Positions 32,501-40,897 of a stretch of DNA of 64,000 nt are shown in pieces (position 1 is the first letter of the stretch; each line of letters starts with the position of its first letter). Source of the DNA: an uncultured Clostridia bacterium (lineage in GTDB: Bacteria > Bacillota > Clostridia > Christensenellales > Borkfalkiaceae); contig CANQWO010000002.1 of NCBI GenBank assembly GCA_947627565.1, positions 1 to 64,000 on the forward strand, read 5' to 3'. A program made the translations under genes and the position numbers. The notes below the pieces were generated by a model that ran no database searches, was not told where the DNA came from, and saw only the letters and a list, made by a program, of their open reading frames with translations.

Positions 32501-35500
32501 GTAGAGGATGGGCTGCTCTTCGTCCACGCTGAAGTAGATGCTGTCCTCATCCACCGTGATGTCCTCGATGGCGCATCCCGCAAAGGTATTGTTGATGGAC
32601 TTCACGGAAGCGGAGAGGTGATAGGTAACAGCCGTTGTGTTTTTGTTGAACAGGGTCTGCCCGAGTTCGATGCCGTTCTCCGATTCGGGGAAGGTAATCT
32701 CGGTGATCGCGGTGTTCTGGAACGCATTTGCGCCGACGGATTCGAGCTTGGTCATGCCGCTCGCAAAGTTCACCGTCTTGAGGCCAGTGCAAGAGAGGAA
32801 CGCGGAGCTCGCGATCGTCTTGAGGGTGGCGGGAAGCGTGATGCTCTCGAGCGCGATGCAGTTCTCGAATACGTTCTCGCCGATCTCGAAGGGATTGACG
32901 GGATTCCCGAAGTTGACAGTTGCGAGTTTGGTGAGGTTGGGATCGTTTGGTTTGTCAGGATTAAAGGCAAACGCGCTCTTGCCGATGTATTCGATCTGGC
33001 TGTTCGGCGCGAAGGTGACCTTCGTGAGGTTGACAAGGGGCTGCCAAGACGCCACGGAGCTGAGCGCATTTCCGTAACCGAATGCCGAGCCTTCGATGCG
33101 CTTCACGGAGGCGGGAATGGTGAGTTCGCTGACGCGAAGCCCCATGAATGCGGCGACGCCGATGGTCTCAAGCCCTTCGTTCAGGGTGAGGGACTCAAGG
33201 TTGCCCCCCTTCAAATTATAGGTGAACGCCTGGTCCCCGATCGTGCGCATGCTTGCGGGAAGTTTGAGTTCGGTGAGCGCCGTAAGATCATAGAAGGCGC
33301 GGTAACCCACTTCACGCAGGGCGCTGTCCGCGGGGAATACGAGTTCCGCGAGCGCGGTGCAACCCGCGAAAGACCCGATGCCGACCGTCTCCACGCTCTT
33401 AGGAAGCGTGAGAGACTCGAGTTTCAACATGCCGGAGAATACGAAATCATCGATGTGCGTAATACGTTCGGGAAGTTCGAGCGCGGTGATGGGCGCCGAG
33501 CCGGAGAACAGGCTGAAACCGCTTCTGAGGCTCGCCCAAATGGTCGAGGGATTGTAGCCGCCCTCGATCATGAGTTCGGCGTCGCCGCCCTTCTCGAAGG
33601 TGACCGTCTTCAGCTTGGTGCAACCGTTAAAGGCTTTGAAGCCGATCTTCGTCACCGTGTTGGGAATGAAAACAGAGGTAAGGGTCGACGTGGAGCCGAG
33701 CGCAACCCGTCCGATCTCGGTCGTCCCTTTGGGGAGATGGAGATCGGTGATATTCGCCTGGCCGAACGCATACGGTTCGAGAACGAGTTCGTCCACTTCT
33801 TCCGCAAATTTCACTTCGGTGACTTTGGACGCAGATACGGAGGTGCCGCCGAACGCATAGGAGCAGATGACTTTGACGGTTTCGGGAACGGTGACCGTGC
33901 CCGTCTTTGCGCCGGGGCAGAAGATGAGGCTGGTGGGAACGCTCTCTTCCAGTCCATAGAGCACGCCGTCAATTGCCTTAAAGTGCGTGTTGCCGTCTTT
34001 CACCGTGATCGTAGTGAGCGAATTGCACGAAAGGAATACATCCATCGTTTCGTAGTTCACCGTGGCTCCATCTGTGCCGGACGACAGGCTGCCAACGCCG
34101 AGTTCTTCGAGGGAAGCGGGCAATTCCACGGTTGTGAGGGAGGTCTTGGCGAACGCTTGCGTGCCGATGGTCTTGAGCCCTTCGTTGAGGGTCACGGTCT
34201 TGAGTTTGCTCGTGCCGCTCGAGGAAAAGCTGCTTGCCCCGATGGAGACGGTGCGTTCGGGCAGCTCGAGGGTGAGAAGCTCATTGCAGTTATAGAAGGC
34301 GCTGTCGCCGATGGTGAGGCTCGTCGCCTTTTGGAGCCCCTTTTCGGCGCTGTCCGCATCGAGGTCTTTGCGGAACGTGACGGTCGCGAGCTTGGTGCAG
34401 CCGGAGAAGGCGCCCGAGCCGATGGACGTGAGCGTGGCGGGAAGCGAGATGGCGGTCAGCGTGGTGCGGTTCGCAAAGAGGTTGTCGCCGATTTGGGTGA
34501 CGGTATCGGGCACGTCATACTTCGTGACGTCTGCGGGATAGAACAGGATCTCCGTCATTTCATGGTTGAAGAGAACGCCGTTCGCATCCGTGATCTGCTG
34601 GTTAGCCGGATCCACTTTGACATCCGCGACCTTGGCGCCGAAGACGGCGGCGATGTTCACGCCGTGCACATACTGCCCGAGGCGGACAATCGTGATCGTA
34701 GAGGTGTGCGTCGTCCCTTCGTCGGAGGCAAACGCATTCACCGAGAAGTTGAGCGTCCGATTGTTGCTGCCGCAGTTGACGACGGCCTCTTTGAATCCAC
34801 TCGCATAATACGATCCAAACGCATAGGAGCCGAGATTGACGAGGTTTTCGGGAAGAACGTAGATAAGTTTCTCCTGCGTAGAGGGACCATTGGCGGTTTC
34901 CACGGTGATCTTGAGATCCTTATTCGGGAATCGGTAGAACGCCCTCGCTCCGATCGTGAGATCGGGGTCTGCCGCCGTGGACTTGAAGATGAGCTCGGTC
35001 ACGTTCTTGAAGCCGTCGGGTATGTTATAAGGCTGTGCCTTCGTATCGAACGCACCCGCGCCGATGTTGGTGACGGTGCGCGCGATCTCGATCTTCTTGA
35101 CATTGTTGATGGGCGATGTCATCTTCACCCCCTTGGGAATGGCGTCGGAGGGAATGGAGGTGACGCCTTCGGGAATGATGATTTCGCTCACAGTGAGGGC
35201 ACTCGTGCTCGGGGCAGGCTGCTTGTAGGGAAGCGGATAGAGCACAAGCTCTCTGCCGTTATCCGCCGTCTTGCGGCAGACAAGGCCTTCGATCATCACG
35301 AAGTGCTTGGCATTATCGGGGACCGTGAGGGTGGTGAGTCGGCCAAGCCCGTAGCTGCTCTCTTCCGTGAAATCGAACGCGGAGCCCGAGAAGCTCGAGG
35401 CAAGGCGCGCGGGAAGATTGACCGTCTGCAAGGAGTTGACCTTGTGGAACGCGCCGTTCTCGAAGGTGAGTTCTTCGCCCTCCCCTTCTTCGGGATCGAG

Positions 35501-38494
35501 GAAGGTGATCTCGCGGAGGATGTTGTGGTTGTAGAACGCATCGGCAGACACATGGGTCACGCTCGCGGGGACCACGATCTTGTGGATCGTCCACGGGTTC
35601 ACCGTGCTCAAAGCGCTGCTATCCTGCGGGAGCCAACCGGAAGTGAGGCGGGTGACCACGTCGGGGACATAGAACGTATTCTCCTCGAGCACATGATGCC
35701 CGGGATAGTAGTAGATCTCCACGTCGCCCGTGATTTCGTTGTGCGTGAGCAGAATGCCGTCGACGCTGAAGAAACGACGGGTGTGGTTGCCCTCGGCCTG
35801 CAACACGTTGATGCTATCGAGGTTGTTGCAGCCTTCAAACGCGATGCCCACCGAACCGACGGTGATTGTGTTGATCGTGTCGTAGAAATTGACGGTTTTG
35901 AGAGTGGCCGTCGAGGAGAAATCGCTGATCGCCACGACCGGCTCGCCCAAGTGGGTCTGCGGGATGGTGATCTCCTCCACAAAGCCGATGCCGACGCCCT
36001 TGGAGACCGCATAGCCGCCCTCTACCTTGGAGAACGTGAACAGTTCTACCCAATAGGCATAGAGCGAACGCGCTTCATCCGTCCAAGGGCGGAGCGCAAC
36101 GCCGTCTTTATCGGTATATTGCGTGCCTGCGCCGTTGGGCTGGGAATACCAGCCGGCAAAGGCCATCTCTTCGGTCTTCGCCTCGGGCACGGGAAGGGTA
36201 TACTCTTCGTTAAACTCTACGAGTACGTCGTCAACGGGCTCGCCGTTGCTGCCCTCGTTGAGCGTCGCCTGATACTTGTTTGCAAGCCAATTGGCATAGA
36301 GTGTGAGATCGTTGTCGTCGGAATAGAGCGTGTCCTCGAACTTGACGCCGCCCTTCGCCGCACCGGCGGGATCGGTGTACCAGCCGGCAAACGTATAGCC
36401 ATAGCGCTCGGTGACCGCCGCGGGCACGGGATCGCCCTTGGCAAGATACACGGTGCCGACCGGTTCGCCGAACTGCGCGTCGAACGCAAGCCGATATACA
36501 TGCACACTGATCGACTGCAACGGAGAAAGCGTTCCGTCGGTGAATTTCGCTCTGAGCGTGATGGTGGTGTCGCCGGTCTCGGTGAACTCCACATTGAGGC
36601 ACTGCTCGGCGGATTCATACGTCGTCACGCCGACGGTGACGAGATATTTTTCGACGTTGAGCGCGGGTTCCCACGAGAGAACGCCCGCGTAATACTTCAG
36701 CGTCTTGGGAAATTCGTTCGCGTCCTGCAAGCTGTGGACCGTGAGAGGTTCGCTGGGAAGAGACTCCGCGGCGGGGTTCGCATTGCATGCACTCACGGAC
36801 ACGGTATACTCCGAAACGCCCTCCACGAGGTGCAAAGCAAATTCAAAGGAGGTCGCTCCCGCTTCGGTTTCGAACTTGGTATCACCGATGGTGACGCTGT
36901 AGTGATCGGCGCCCGGGACTGCCGTCCACGAAACGGTGCCGCCGCTGAGTTTGAGCCCGGAAGGCGTGGAGAGACGGACTTTCTCATAGCCGAGTTCCGC
37001 CTCTGCGGGAGAGGTCCAGCCGCGCGCAACGGGGAAGACTCTCAGCGTGTATTTGCCAGCGCCGTAATTTTCGAGCGACAGGCTCTCGTCGTAGACATAG
37101 CCCTTCCAGACCTCTTTCGTGTCGAGCAGGAGGGTGACGTAATAAGAGGTAGCGTGATCGACGGGCGACCAGGTTGCGACGTCTTCGGCGGTGACGGTAA
37201 GATCCTTGACCGTTTCGAGTTTGCGGTCGAAGACGAGCTCGGAGGTGGCGGAGAGCCAGCCCTCGTTCTTCGCGGTAACCGTGAACGTGAAGCCGCCCTT
37301 CGGCATCTCGCACGCGCTGAAATCATAGCTCGTTCTGTTGCCGAGCTCGATGGAGGTGTGGGAATGGCCGAGCGTACCGCAGGTCATGGAAAGCGTATAG
37401 GACGTGGCGTTTTCCACGGGGTTGAACAGCAGCGTGGACTCGGAGACGCGGAGCGCAGTGGGCTTCGCAAGCTGCTTATTGCGGAAATAAGCGTTCGTGG
37501 TGTTTGTCCCCAGCGAGACGGAGACGACATAGTCCCCCGCCGCCTGTGCGGAGAAATCGAAATCCGTCTTCGTGAGCGACGTCTTATCGGACGTGAGGCG
37601 GAAAACCTCGTCTCCGTTGGGGCCCGTGATCACGACCGTGTAGTTGTTCAGCGTGCCGGACGCGGACCACGTGATGTCGTCCTGTTCCACGGAGACAACG
37701 GGCGCCTCGCTCTTCCACACCGCGTATAAGGTGGTGTCGCCGGAGAGCTTCTGTTCATTATACTTATAGGTAAGTTTGGAGGCTTCGCCATAGTGGCTGA
37801 CCCACCAACCGACAAATTCCGCCCCTTCCTTCTCGGGTGCGGGTGCGGCATAGAGCACGCCGCCGATCGTCTGCTTCGCGGCAATCTCCGTGGCGCCTTC
37901 ACCGGAGACGAACGTCACGGTGTACTCTTCGCCGACCACTGCGTCGACATAGCGCGCATGGAGCGTGAGGTCGGAGGTAATGGGACGATTGAAATTAAAG
38001 AGGTTTTTGTGCTCCGTATCGGTATACCAGCCGACAAAGACCTTGTTTGCCAAGGTGGGGCCCTGTTCCGGTGCCTCCGCCGTCTTGCCGTTGAGCACGC
38101 TGAGCGCCGGAACCGCGCTTCCGCCCTCTGTATCGAAAGTGACCGTATAGTTCACCTTTCTGAGGAAACGGAGGGCGACGTTGTTATATGTCATCGTAAT
38201 GACGTGGTCCGCATACGAGGCGCTGTAGGTCTGCTCGCCAAAGGTGACGGTGAGGACGCCCCCGTTCGGAACATAACTTCCGATGACGGGTTCGCCGCTC
38301 ATATTGAGGGTGATCGAGCAGTCCTCGGTGAGCGTGAGAGTATATTCCGCGCTGCCGACTTCGCAGTAGTATTCCCCTGCTTCGTCGCCGGCTTGGTATT
38401 TACTCTCCTTCTCCTTGTTACAGGCCGTGATGATCGCCATGCCTGTGACAAGCGTGAAAAGAATCACCATGAAAACCAATAGCTTTCGTTTCAT
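29567..38494 (-). CDS. Giant (2975 aa) lipoprotein: InlB B-repeats, Fn3-like modules, very long BspA-like LRR_5 array
   Basis: MKRKLLVFMVILFTLVTGMAIITACNKEKES lipobox; VTFDTEGGSAVPALSVLNG...VGWYTDTEH; dozens of IGxxAFxxCxxLxTVxLP repeats. Confidence 0.9.
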   Translation of the reverse strand: MKRKLLVFMVILFTLVTGMAIITACNKEKESKYQAGDEAGEYYCEVGSAEYTLTLTEDCSITLNMSGEPVIGSYVPNGGVLTVTFGEQTYSASYADHVITMTYNNVALRFLRKVNYTVTFDTEGGSAVPALSVLNGKTAEAPEQGPTLANKVFVGWYTDTEHKNLFNFNRPITSDLTLHARYVDAVVGEEYTVTFVSGEGATEIAAKQTIGGVLYAAPAPEKEGAEFVGWWVSHYGEASKLTYKYNEQKLSGDTTLYAVWKSEAPVVSVEQDDITWSASGTLNNYTVVITGPNGDEVFRLTSDKTSLTKTDFDFSAQAAGDYVVSVSLGTNTTNAYFRNKQLAKPTALRVSESTLLFNPVENATSYTLSMTCGTLGHSHTSIELGNRTSYDFSACEMPKGGFTFTVTAKNEGWLSATSELVFDRKLETVKDLTVTAEDVATWSPVDHATSYYVTLLLDTKEVWKGYVYDESLSLENYGAGKYTLRVFPVARGWTSPAEAELGYEKVRLSTPSGLKLSGGTVSWTAVPGADHYSVTIGDTKFETEAGATSFEFALHLVEGVSEYTVSVSACNANPAAESLPSEPLTVHSLQDANEFPKTLKYYAGVLSWEPALNVEKYLVTVGVTTYESAEQCLNVEFTETGDTTITLRAKFTDGTLSPLQSISVHVYRLAFDAQFGEPVGTVYLAKGDPVPAAVTERYGYTFAGWYTDPAGAAKGGVKFEDTLYSDDNDLTLYANWLANKYQATLNEGSNGEPVDDVLVEFNEEYTLPVPEAKTEEMAFAGWYSQPNGAGTQYTDKDGVALRPWTDEARSLYAYWVELFTFSKVEGGYAVSKGVGIGFVEEITIPQTHLGEPVVAISDFSSTATLKTVNFYDTINTITVGSVGIAFEGCNNLDSINVLQAEGNHTRRFFSVDGILLTHNEITGDVEIYYYPGHHVLEENTFYVPDVVTRLTSGWLPQDSSALSTVNPWTIHKIVVPASVTHVSADAFYNHNILREITFLDPEEGEGEELTFENGAFHKVNSLQTVNLPARLASSFSGSAFDFTEESSYGLGRLTTLTVPDNAKHFVMIEGLVCRKTADNGRELVLYPLPYKQPAPSTSALTVSEIIIPEGVTSIPSDAIPKGVKMTSPINNVKKIEIARTVTNIGAGAFDTKAQPYNIPDGFKNVTELIFKSTAADPDLTIGARAFYRFPNKDLKITVETANGPSTQEKLIYVLPENLVNLGSYAFGSYYASGFKEAVVNCGSNNRTLNFSVNAFASDEGTTHTSTITIVRLGQYVHGVNIAAVFGAKVADVKVDPANQQITDANGVLFNHEMTEILFYPADVTKYDVPDTVTQIGDNLFANRTTLTAISLPATLTSIGSGAFSGCTKLATVTFRKDLDADSAEKGLQKATSLTIGDSAFYNCNELLTLELPERTVSIGASSFSSSGTSKLKTVTLNEGLKTIGTQAFAKTSLTTVELPASLEELGVGSLSSGTDGATVNYETMDVFLSCNSLTTITVKDGNTHFKAIDGVLYGLEESVPTSLIFCPGAKTGTVTVPETVKVICSYAFGGTSVSASKVTEVKFAEEVDELVLEPYAFGQANITDLHLPKGTTEIGRVALGSTSTLTSVFIPNTVTKIGFKAFNGCTKLKTVTFEKGGDAELMIEGGYNPSTIWASLRSGFSLFSGSAPITALELPERITHIDDFVFSGMLKLESLTLPKSVETVGIGSFAGCTALAELVFPADSALREVGYRAFYDLTALTELKLPASMRTIGDQAFTYNLKGGNLESLTLNEGLETIGVAAFMGLRVSELTIPASVKRIEGSAFGYGNALSSVASWQPLVNLTKVTFAPNSQIEYIGKSAFAFNPDKPNDPNLTKLATVNFGNPVNPFEIGENVFENCIALESITLPATLKTIASSAFLSCTGLKTVNFASGMTKLESVGANAFQNTAITEITFPESENGIELGQTLFNKNTTAVTYHLSASVKSINNTFAGCAIEDITVDEDSIYFSVDEEQPILYDADGSVMMVFGAIEGDLTIGLGAFEIGASAFANQTGITSVYIPASVVTINKSAFEGCTNLVKVTIQASSALESIAGKAFAGCTNLASINLEATSHLTHLGASAFKNCPGLTSVDLSRNENLQILGTNLGISSGSGAAGFLFQNDGALETVKLPKSITTLGTSGFEGTALTTLDLSQMTDMTGIGGTLAISANSSAENTFKNCKSLTTVRLPASVGAIGANAFEGCSALTTINLDNIAVFGKQAFSGCGLKSLTLPVIKVTGYSSSYTYTNMGDNVFENNTQLTSLTIPEGVNALYKQAFKGCTALQEVVFPVSFRMSDVATSSAYSGYSGMFSGCTALKKVTFKAPELDAIPSDMFSGCESLATVDFNDVHAIKSNAFKGTALTSFTIGASTETVDASVFANITTLTKLTIKSEHVSIGNYAFQNSGLTEVDFPENTSDITFGNNVFDGCQFVNFEVPNAKSIGTYFLANNAKLKNVTFADDFNLERLPNYMLQNCTAITSFTFPNCVKDTGSGILSGSGITTINFNKVTTIGRHAFEKTPIKQVTIPAQIEAFAGNEGTTQGGHQFSQCKQLTKVVFEDACKLELLEKYAFAECDALQSVKLPKGLKQIAEYAFSKCVALTEVDFNGNTVFEGFTSSHTFDGCTELANITLPTSMKYTGSYTFVGTKLSKVDWSNMTNLQALGTSSATLPTSVANGYLFQNCTALTEVKLPETVVWLSGHLFDGCTQLEGFVLPAKLQAIGTQFCMPLSGDIVLPETVKIVATQAFDGSHITSIDMSACKNLLYLGTSSATTKVTSATTACSVFANCAELTSVKLPTDLVGFGKELFKGCTKLKSVELPATLTVIGNNAFEGSGITHIELPAALKTLGTNVFKDCADLKLVYIPKDMQVAKTTSGFNANVFTNCKGFTVYTDGKVADVQKNWAALKNLTVVGDTTLEDYKNLDDYKALLPKTEEAEEPKEGPKEGTEEGAEEGTVA

Positions 38495-38991
38495 AGTCTC
38501 TCTCCTTTCTGAATTTTTTATTTCACTTTATTATATCCGACCCCGCGCTCATATGTCAAGCAAAAGGGTCGGGAAACTGCATAAATATTTATTCATTTTC
38601 TATAAAGATTTATGAAGTTTGGCATAAGCGATTCTTATACAAAAAGAAAAACGACTGTTTTTTGCCGTTTTTCGGGCGAAAAAGGCCATTTTCTGAAGAA
38701 AATTGAATAGTTTCCGACAAAAAAGCCCAAAAAGAACAAAACGCACAAAATATGTGCTTCATTCAACAAAAATACAGTCAGGTTCCGCAAAAACGGGCAA
38801 CCGGGCGAGCTTGATCCCATTATAATCTTGATCCCATTATAATATTGTCGAACATGCAAGCGGCGCCGGCTAAAAGACCGGAGAGCATGCCACCCCACCG
38901 TAGCGCAGGTTGCGAGCCGCAGTGCATGAAGGACGGATTTGTGTTTTCATCGAAAACGGGCATACCATGTCCGCGATCGGCCGTTCAAAAT

Positions 38992-39027
38992 GCAAGAAAA
39001 AAGTCCCTGCAGGGACTTTTTTCTTGC
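38992..39027. terminator. Perfect 36-nt palindrome, likely terminator of the 39072 gene
   Basis: GCAAGAAAAAAGTCCCTGCAGGGACTTTTTTCTTGC. Confidence 0.7.
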
Positions 39028-39071
39028 CTTGTTTCTTTTTCTTGCCTTGTTTCTTTTTTCTTGCCTTGTTT

Positions 39072-40151
39072 TCAGAAGCGGACACGCACGCGGCGCGGCG
39101 TTTCGTCTTCCGTCGCAGTGAGTCCGGCGGGACGGGTCACGGTCGTCGTCCCGTAGTCGTAATACACCTGCGAAATCTTTGCGCTTCTGGTCGAAGGCGT
39201 CGGCTGCGTTTCGCCGCCCTGGCCGGGCGTACCGGATTCATTCTCGCCGCCTTGGCCGGGCGTGCCGGATTCATTCTCGCCGCCCTGACCGGGCGTACCG
39301 GATTCGTTCTCGCCGCCCTGACCGGGCGTGCCGGATTCGTTCTCCCCGCCCTGACCGGGCGTGCCGGATTCATTCTCGCCGCCTTGGCCGGGCGTACCGG
39401 ATTCGTTCTCCCCGCCTTGACCGGGCGTGCCGGATTCGGTCCCCTCGGTAGGTTGGCCGTCCCGCGTCTTCGCCGCCGCCTGTTCCGCGGTCACGATGCA
39501 GGCGCTGGGCTTGCCGCCGTTGATCTTGAGAATGACCTTCGAAGGCGCGCTCAGATCCTCGCCGAGCAGGCTGCCGAATGCGCCGCTGAGCTCCGTTTTC
39601 ATTTCGGTGAGGCCGGAAGCCGTCGCAAGATAGCCCTTGTCGGCGTCGCTATACGAGAAATTGGCGAAATTGTCCTTGGCGAACGTCAAGCCGCCCGCGA
39701 CGGAGAAGATCTCGGGGAGATCGCTCTTTTCGTAAGTCTCGCGGTCCCACTCCGACCAGTCCTTCTCGTCGGCCTCCTTGTAGCGCTGCCAAAAGGTGAC
39801 TTCTTTGCCGTCCACTTCGAGATAACCCTCCGCTTCGTATGCGGTCTTCCCGCCTTCGGCGACGCGCATGGTGAGGCTGATCTTATCGGCAGTAAAATGA
39901 TAAACGTAAGTGGCAACCTGAGACATGGTAGTGCCGTTTTCCGTCTCGGACATCGTGACGACGGATTTTACGCTGTAATTGGGTTCGGCGGTAAAGGCGG
40001 CATTCCACGCCGTTCTATCCACCTTCTCGCTCGTGATGGAGACGGGGTCGGTGTTTTCCGTAATGTCGGCGGTCTCATCGTTTCCGCCGCAGCCGGCGAG
40101 CGAAATGCAGAGCGCGCTCGCGACAAGCATCGGGATCAAGATTTTTTTCAT
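39072..40151 (-). CDS. Lipoprotein with C-terminal GGENESGTPGQ tandem repeats
   Basis: MKKILIPMLVASALCISLAGCGGND lipobox; (GENESGTPGQG)n near the C-terminus. Confidence 0.8.
   Translation of the reverse strand: MKKILIPMLVASALCISLAGCGGNDETADITENTDPVSITSEKVDRTAWNAAFTAEPNYSVKSVVTMSETENGTTMSQVATYVYHFTADKISLTMRVAEGGKTAYEAEGYLEVDGKEVTFWQRYKEADEKDWSEWDRETYEKSDLPEIFSVAGGLTFAKDNFANFSYSDADKGYLATASGLTEMKTELSGAFGSLLGEDLSAPSKVILKINGGKPSACIVTAEQAAAKTRDGQPTEGTESGTPGQGGENESGTPGQGGENESGTPGQGGENESGTPGQGGENESGTPGQGGENESGTPGQGGENESGTPGQGGETQPTPSTRSAKISQVYYDYGTTTVTRPAGLTATEDETPRRVRVRF
39212..39435. repeat. 33-bp tandem repeat, about 7 units, encoding GGENESGTPGQ
   Basis: Repeated ccgggcgt(a/g)ccggattc(a/g)ttctc(g/c)ccgcc(c/t)tg(a/g). 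Confidence 0.9.
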
Positions 40152-40286
40152 TGTTTTTCTCCTTTTGCCCTCAGTATGCGCAGCCGTCGGACGGTTATAC
40201 ATCCCCGGGCGCGGACATTTTTCCTGTCTATCCCAGTCAAGGAAGAAAATTTTTCGAAAGTTTCTCGCGGAATCGGCAAAATCCTG

Positions 40287-40315
40287 TTGAAATCTGTTCG
40301 GATTTATGATATAAT
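40287..40315 (+). promoter_or_regulatory. Sigma-A type promoter of the hyd operon, TTGAAA-17 bp-TATAAT
   Basis: ttgaaatctgttcggatttatgatataat upstream of 40388. Confidence 0.75.
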
Positions 40316-40387
40316 ACACAACGGTAATAGAAGTTCTGCCTGATTTCGAAGATTTTGGGGCGGGATGAGAAAGAATAGGAGGTTACT

Positions 40388-40897
40388 ATGGAACAAGAAG
40401 CAAAATGCGCTTGCGAAACGCTCGGCACGCCCGAGCAGGAAGCACAGCTTCATGCGCTCATCGAGGAATCGAAGTCGACGCCCGGCTGTCTCATGCATAT
40501 CCTGCAGGAGGCCCAGGGGATCTACGGCTACCTTCCCATGCAGGTGCAGAAAACGATCGCCGAAGGGCTCGGCATCTCCCTCTCCGAGGTGTATGGCGTG
40601 GTGACGTTCTACTCGCAGTTTTCCCTCACACCCAAGGGGAAGAACCGCATCAGCGTCTGTCTCGGGACGGCGTGCTACGTCAAGGGCTCCGACAAGATCC
40701 TCGAAGAAGTGGAAAAAGAGCTCGGCATCAAGTGCGGCGAATGCACCGCGGACGGGCTGTTCTCCATTGATAGCTGCCGTTGCGTCGGCGCCTGCGGTCT
40801 CGCGCCCGTCATGATGATCGGCGAAGAGGTCTACGGCAAGCTCACCCCCGAGAAAGTCAAGGGGATCCTCGATTCGTATAGGGAGGAAAACAAATGA
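40388..40897 (+). CDS. hydC: NuoE-like subunit of electron-bifurcating hydrogenase
   Basis: GCLMHILQEAQGIYGYLPMQVQ; CLGTACYVKGSDKILEEVEK; SCRCVGACGLAPVMMIG. Confidence 0.92.
   Translation: MEQEAKCACETLGTPEQEAQLHALIEESKSTPGCLMHILQEAQGIYGYLPMQVQKTIAEGLGISLSEVYGVVTFYSQFSLTPKGKNRISVCLGTACYVKGSDKILEEVEKELGIKCGECTADGLFSIDSCRCVGACGLAPVMMIGEEVYGKLTPEKVKGILDSYREENK

Noticed and set aside
30188-37729. 2513-aa plus-strand ORF
   Set aside because: Antisense to the well-supported LRR lipoprotein; composition is Arg/Asp/Gly/His-rich and repeat-derived. Not called as a gene (only flagged as a statistical curiosity).
39212-39435. Possible CRISPR array (regular 33-bp periodicity)
   Set aside because: Direct coding tandem repeats without unique spacers; no cas genes in the window.
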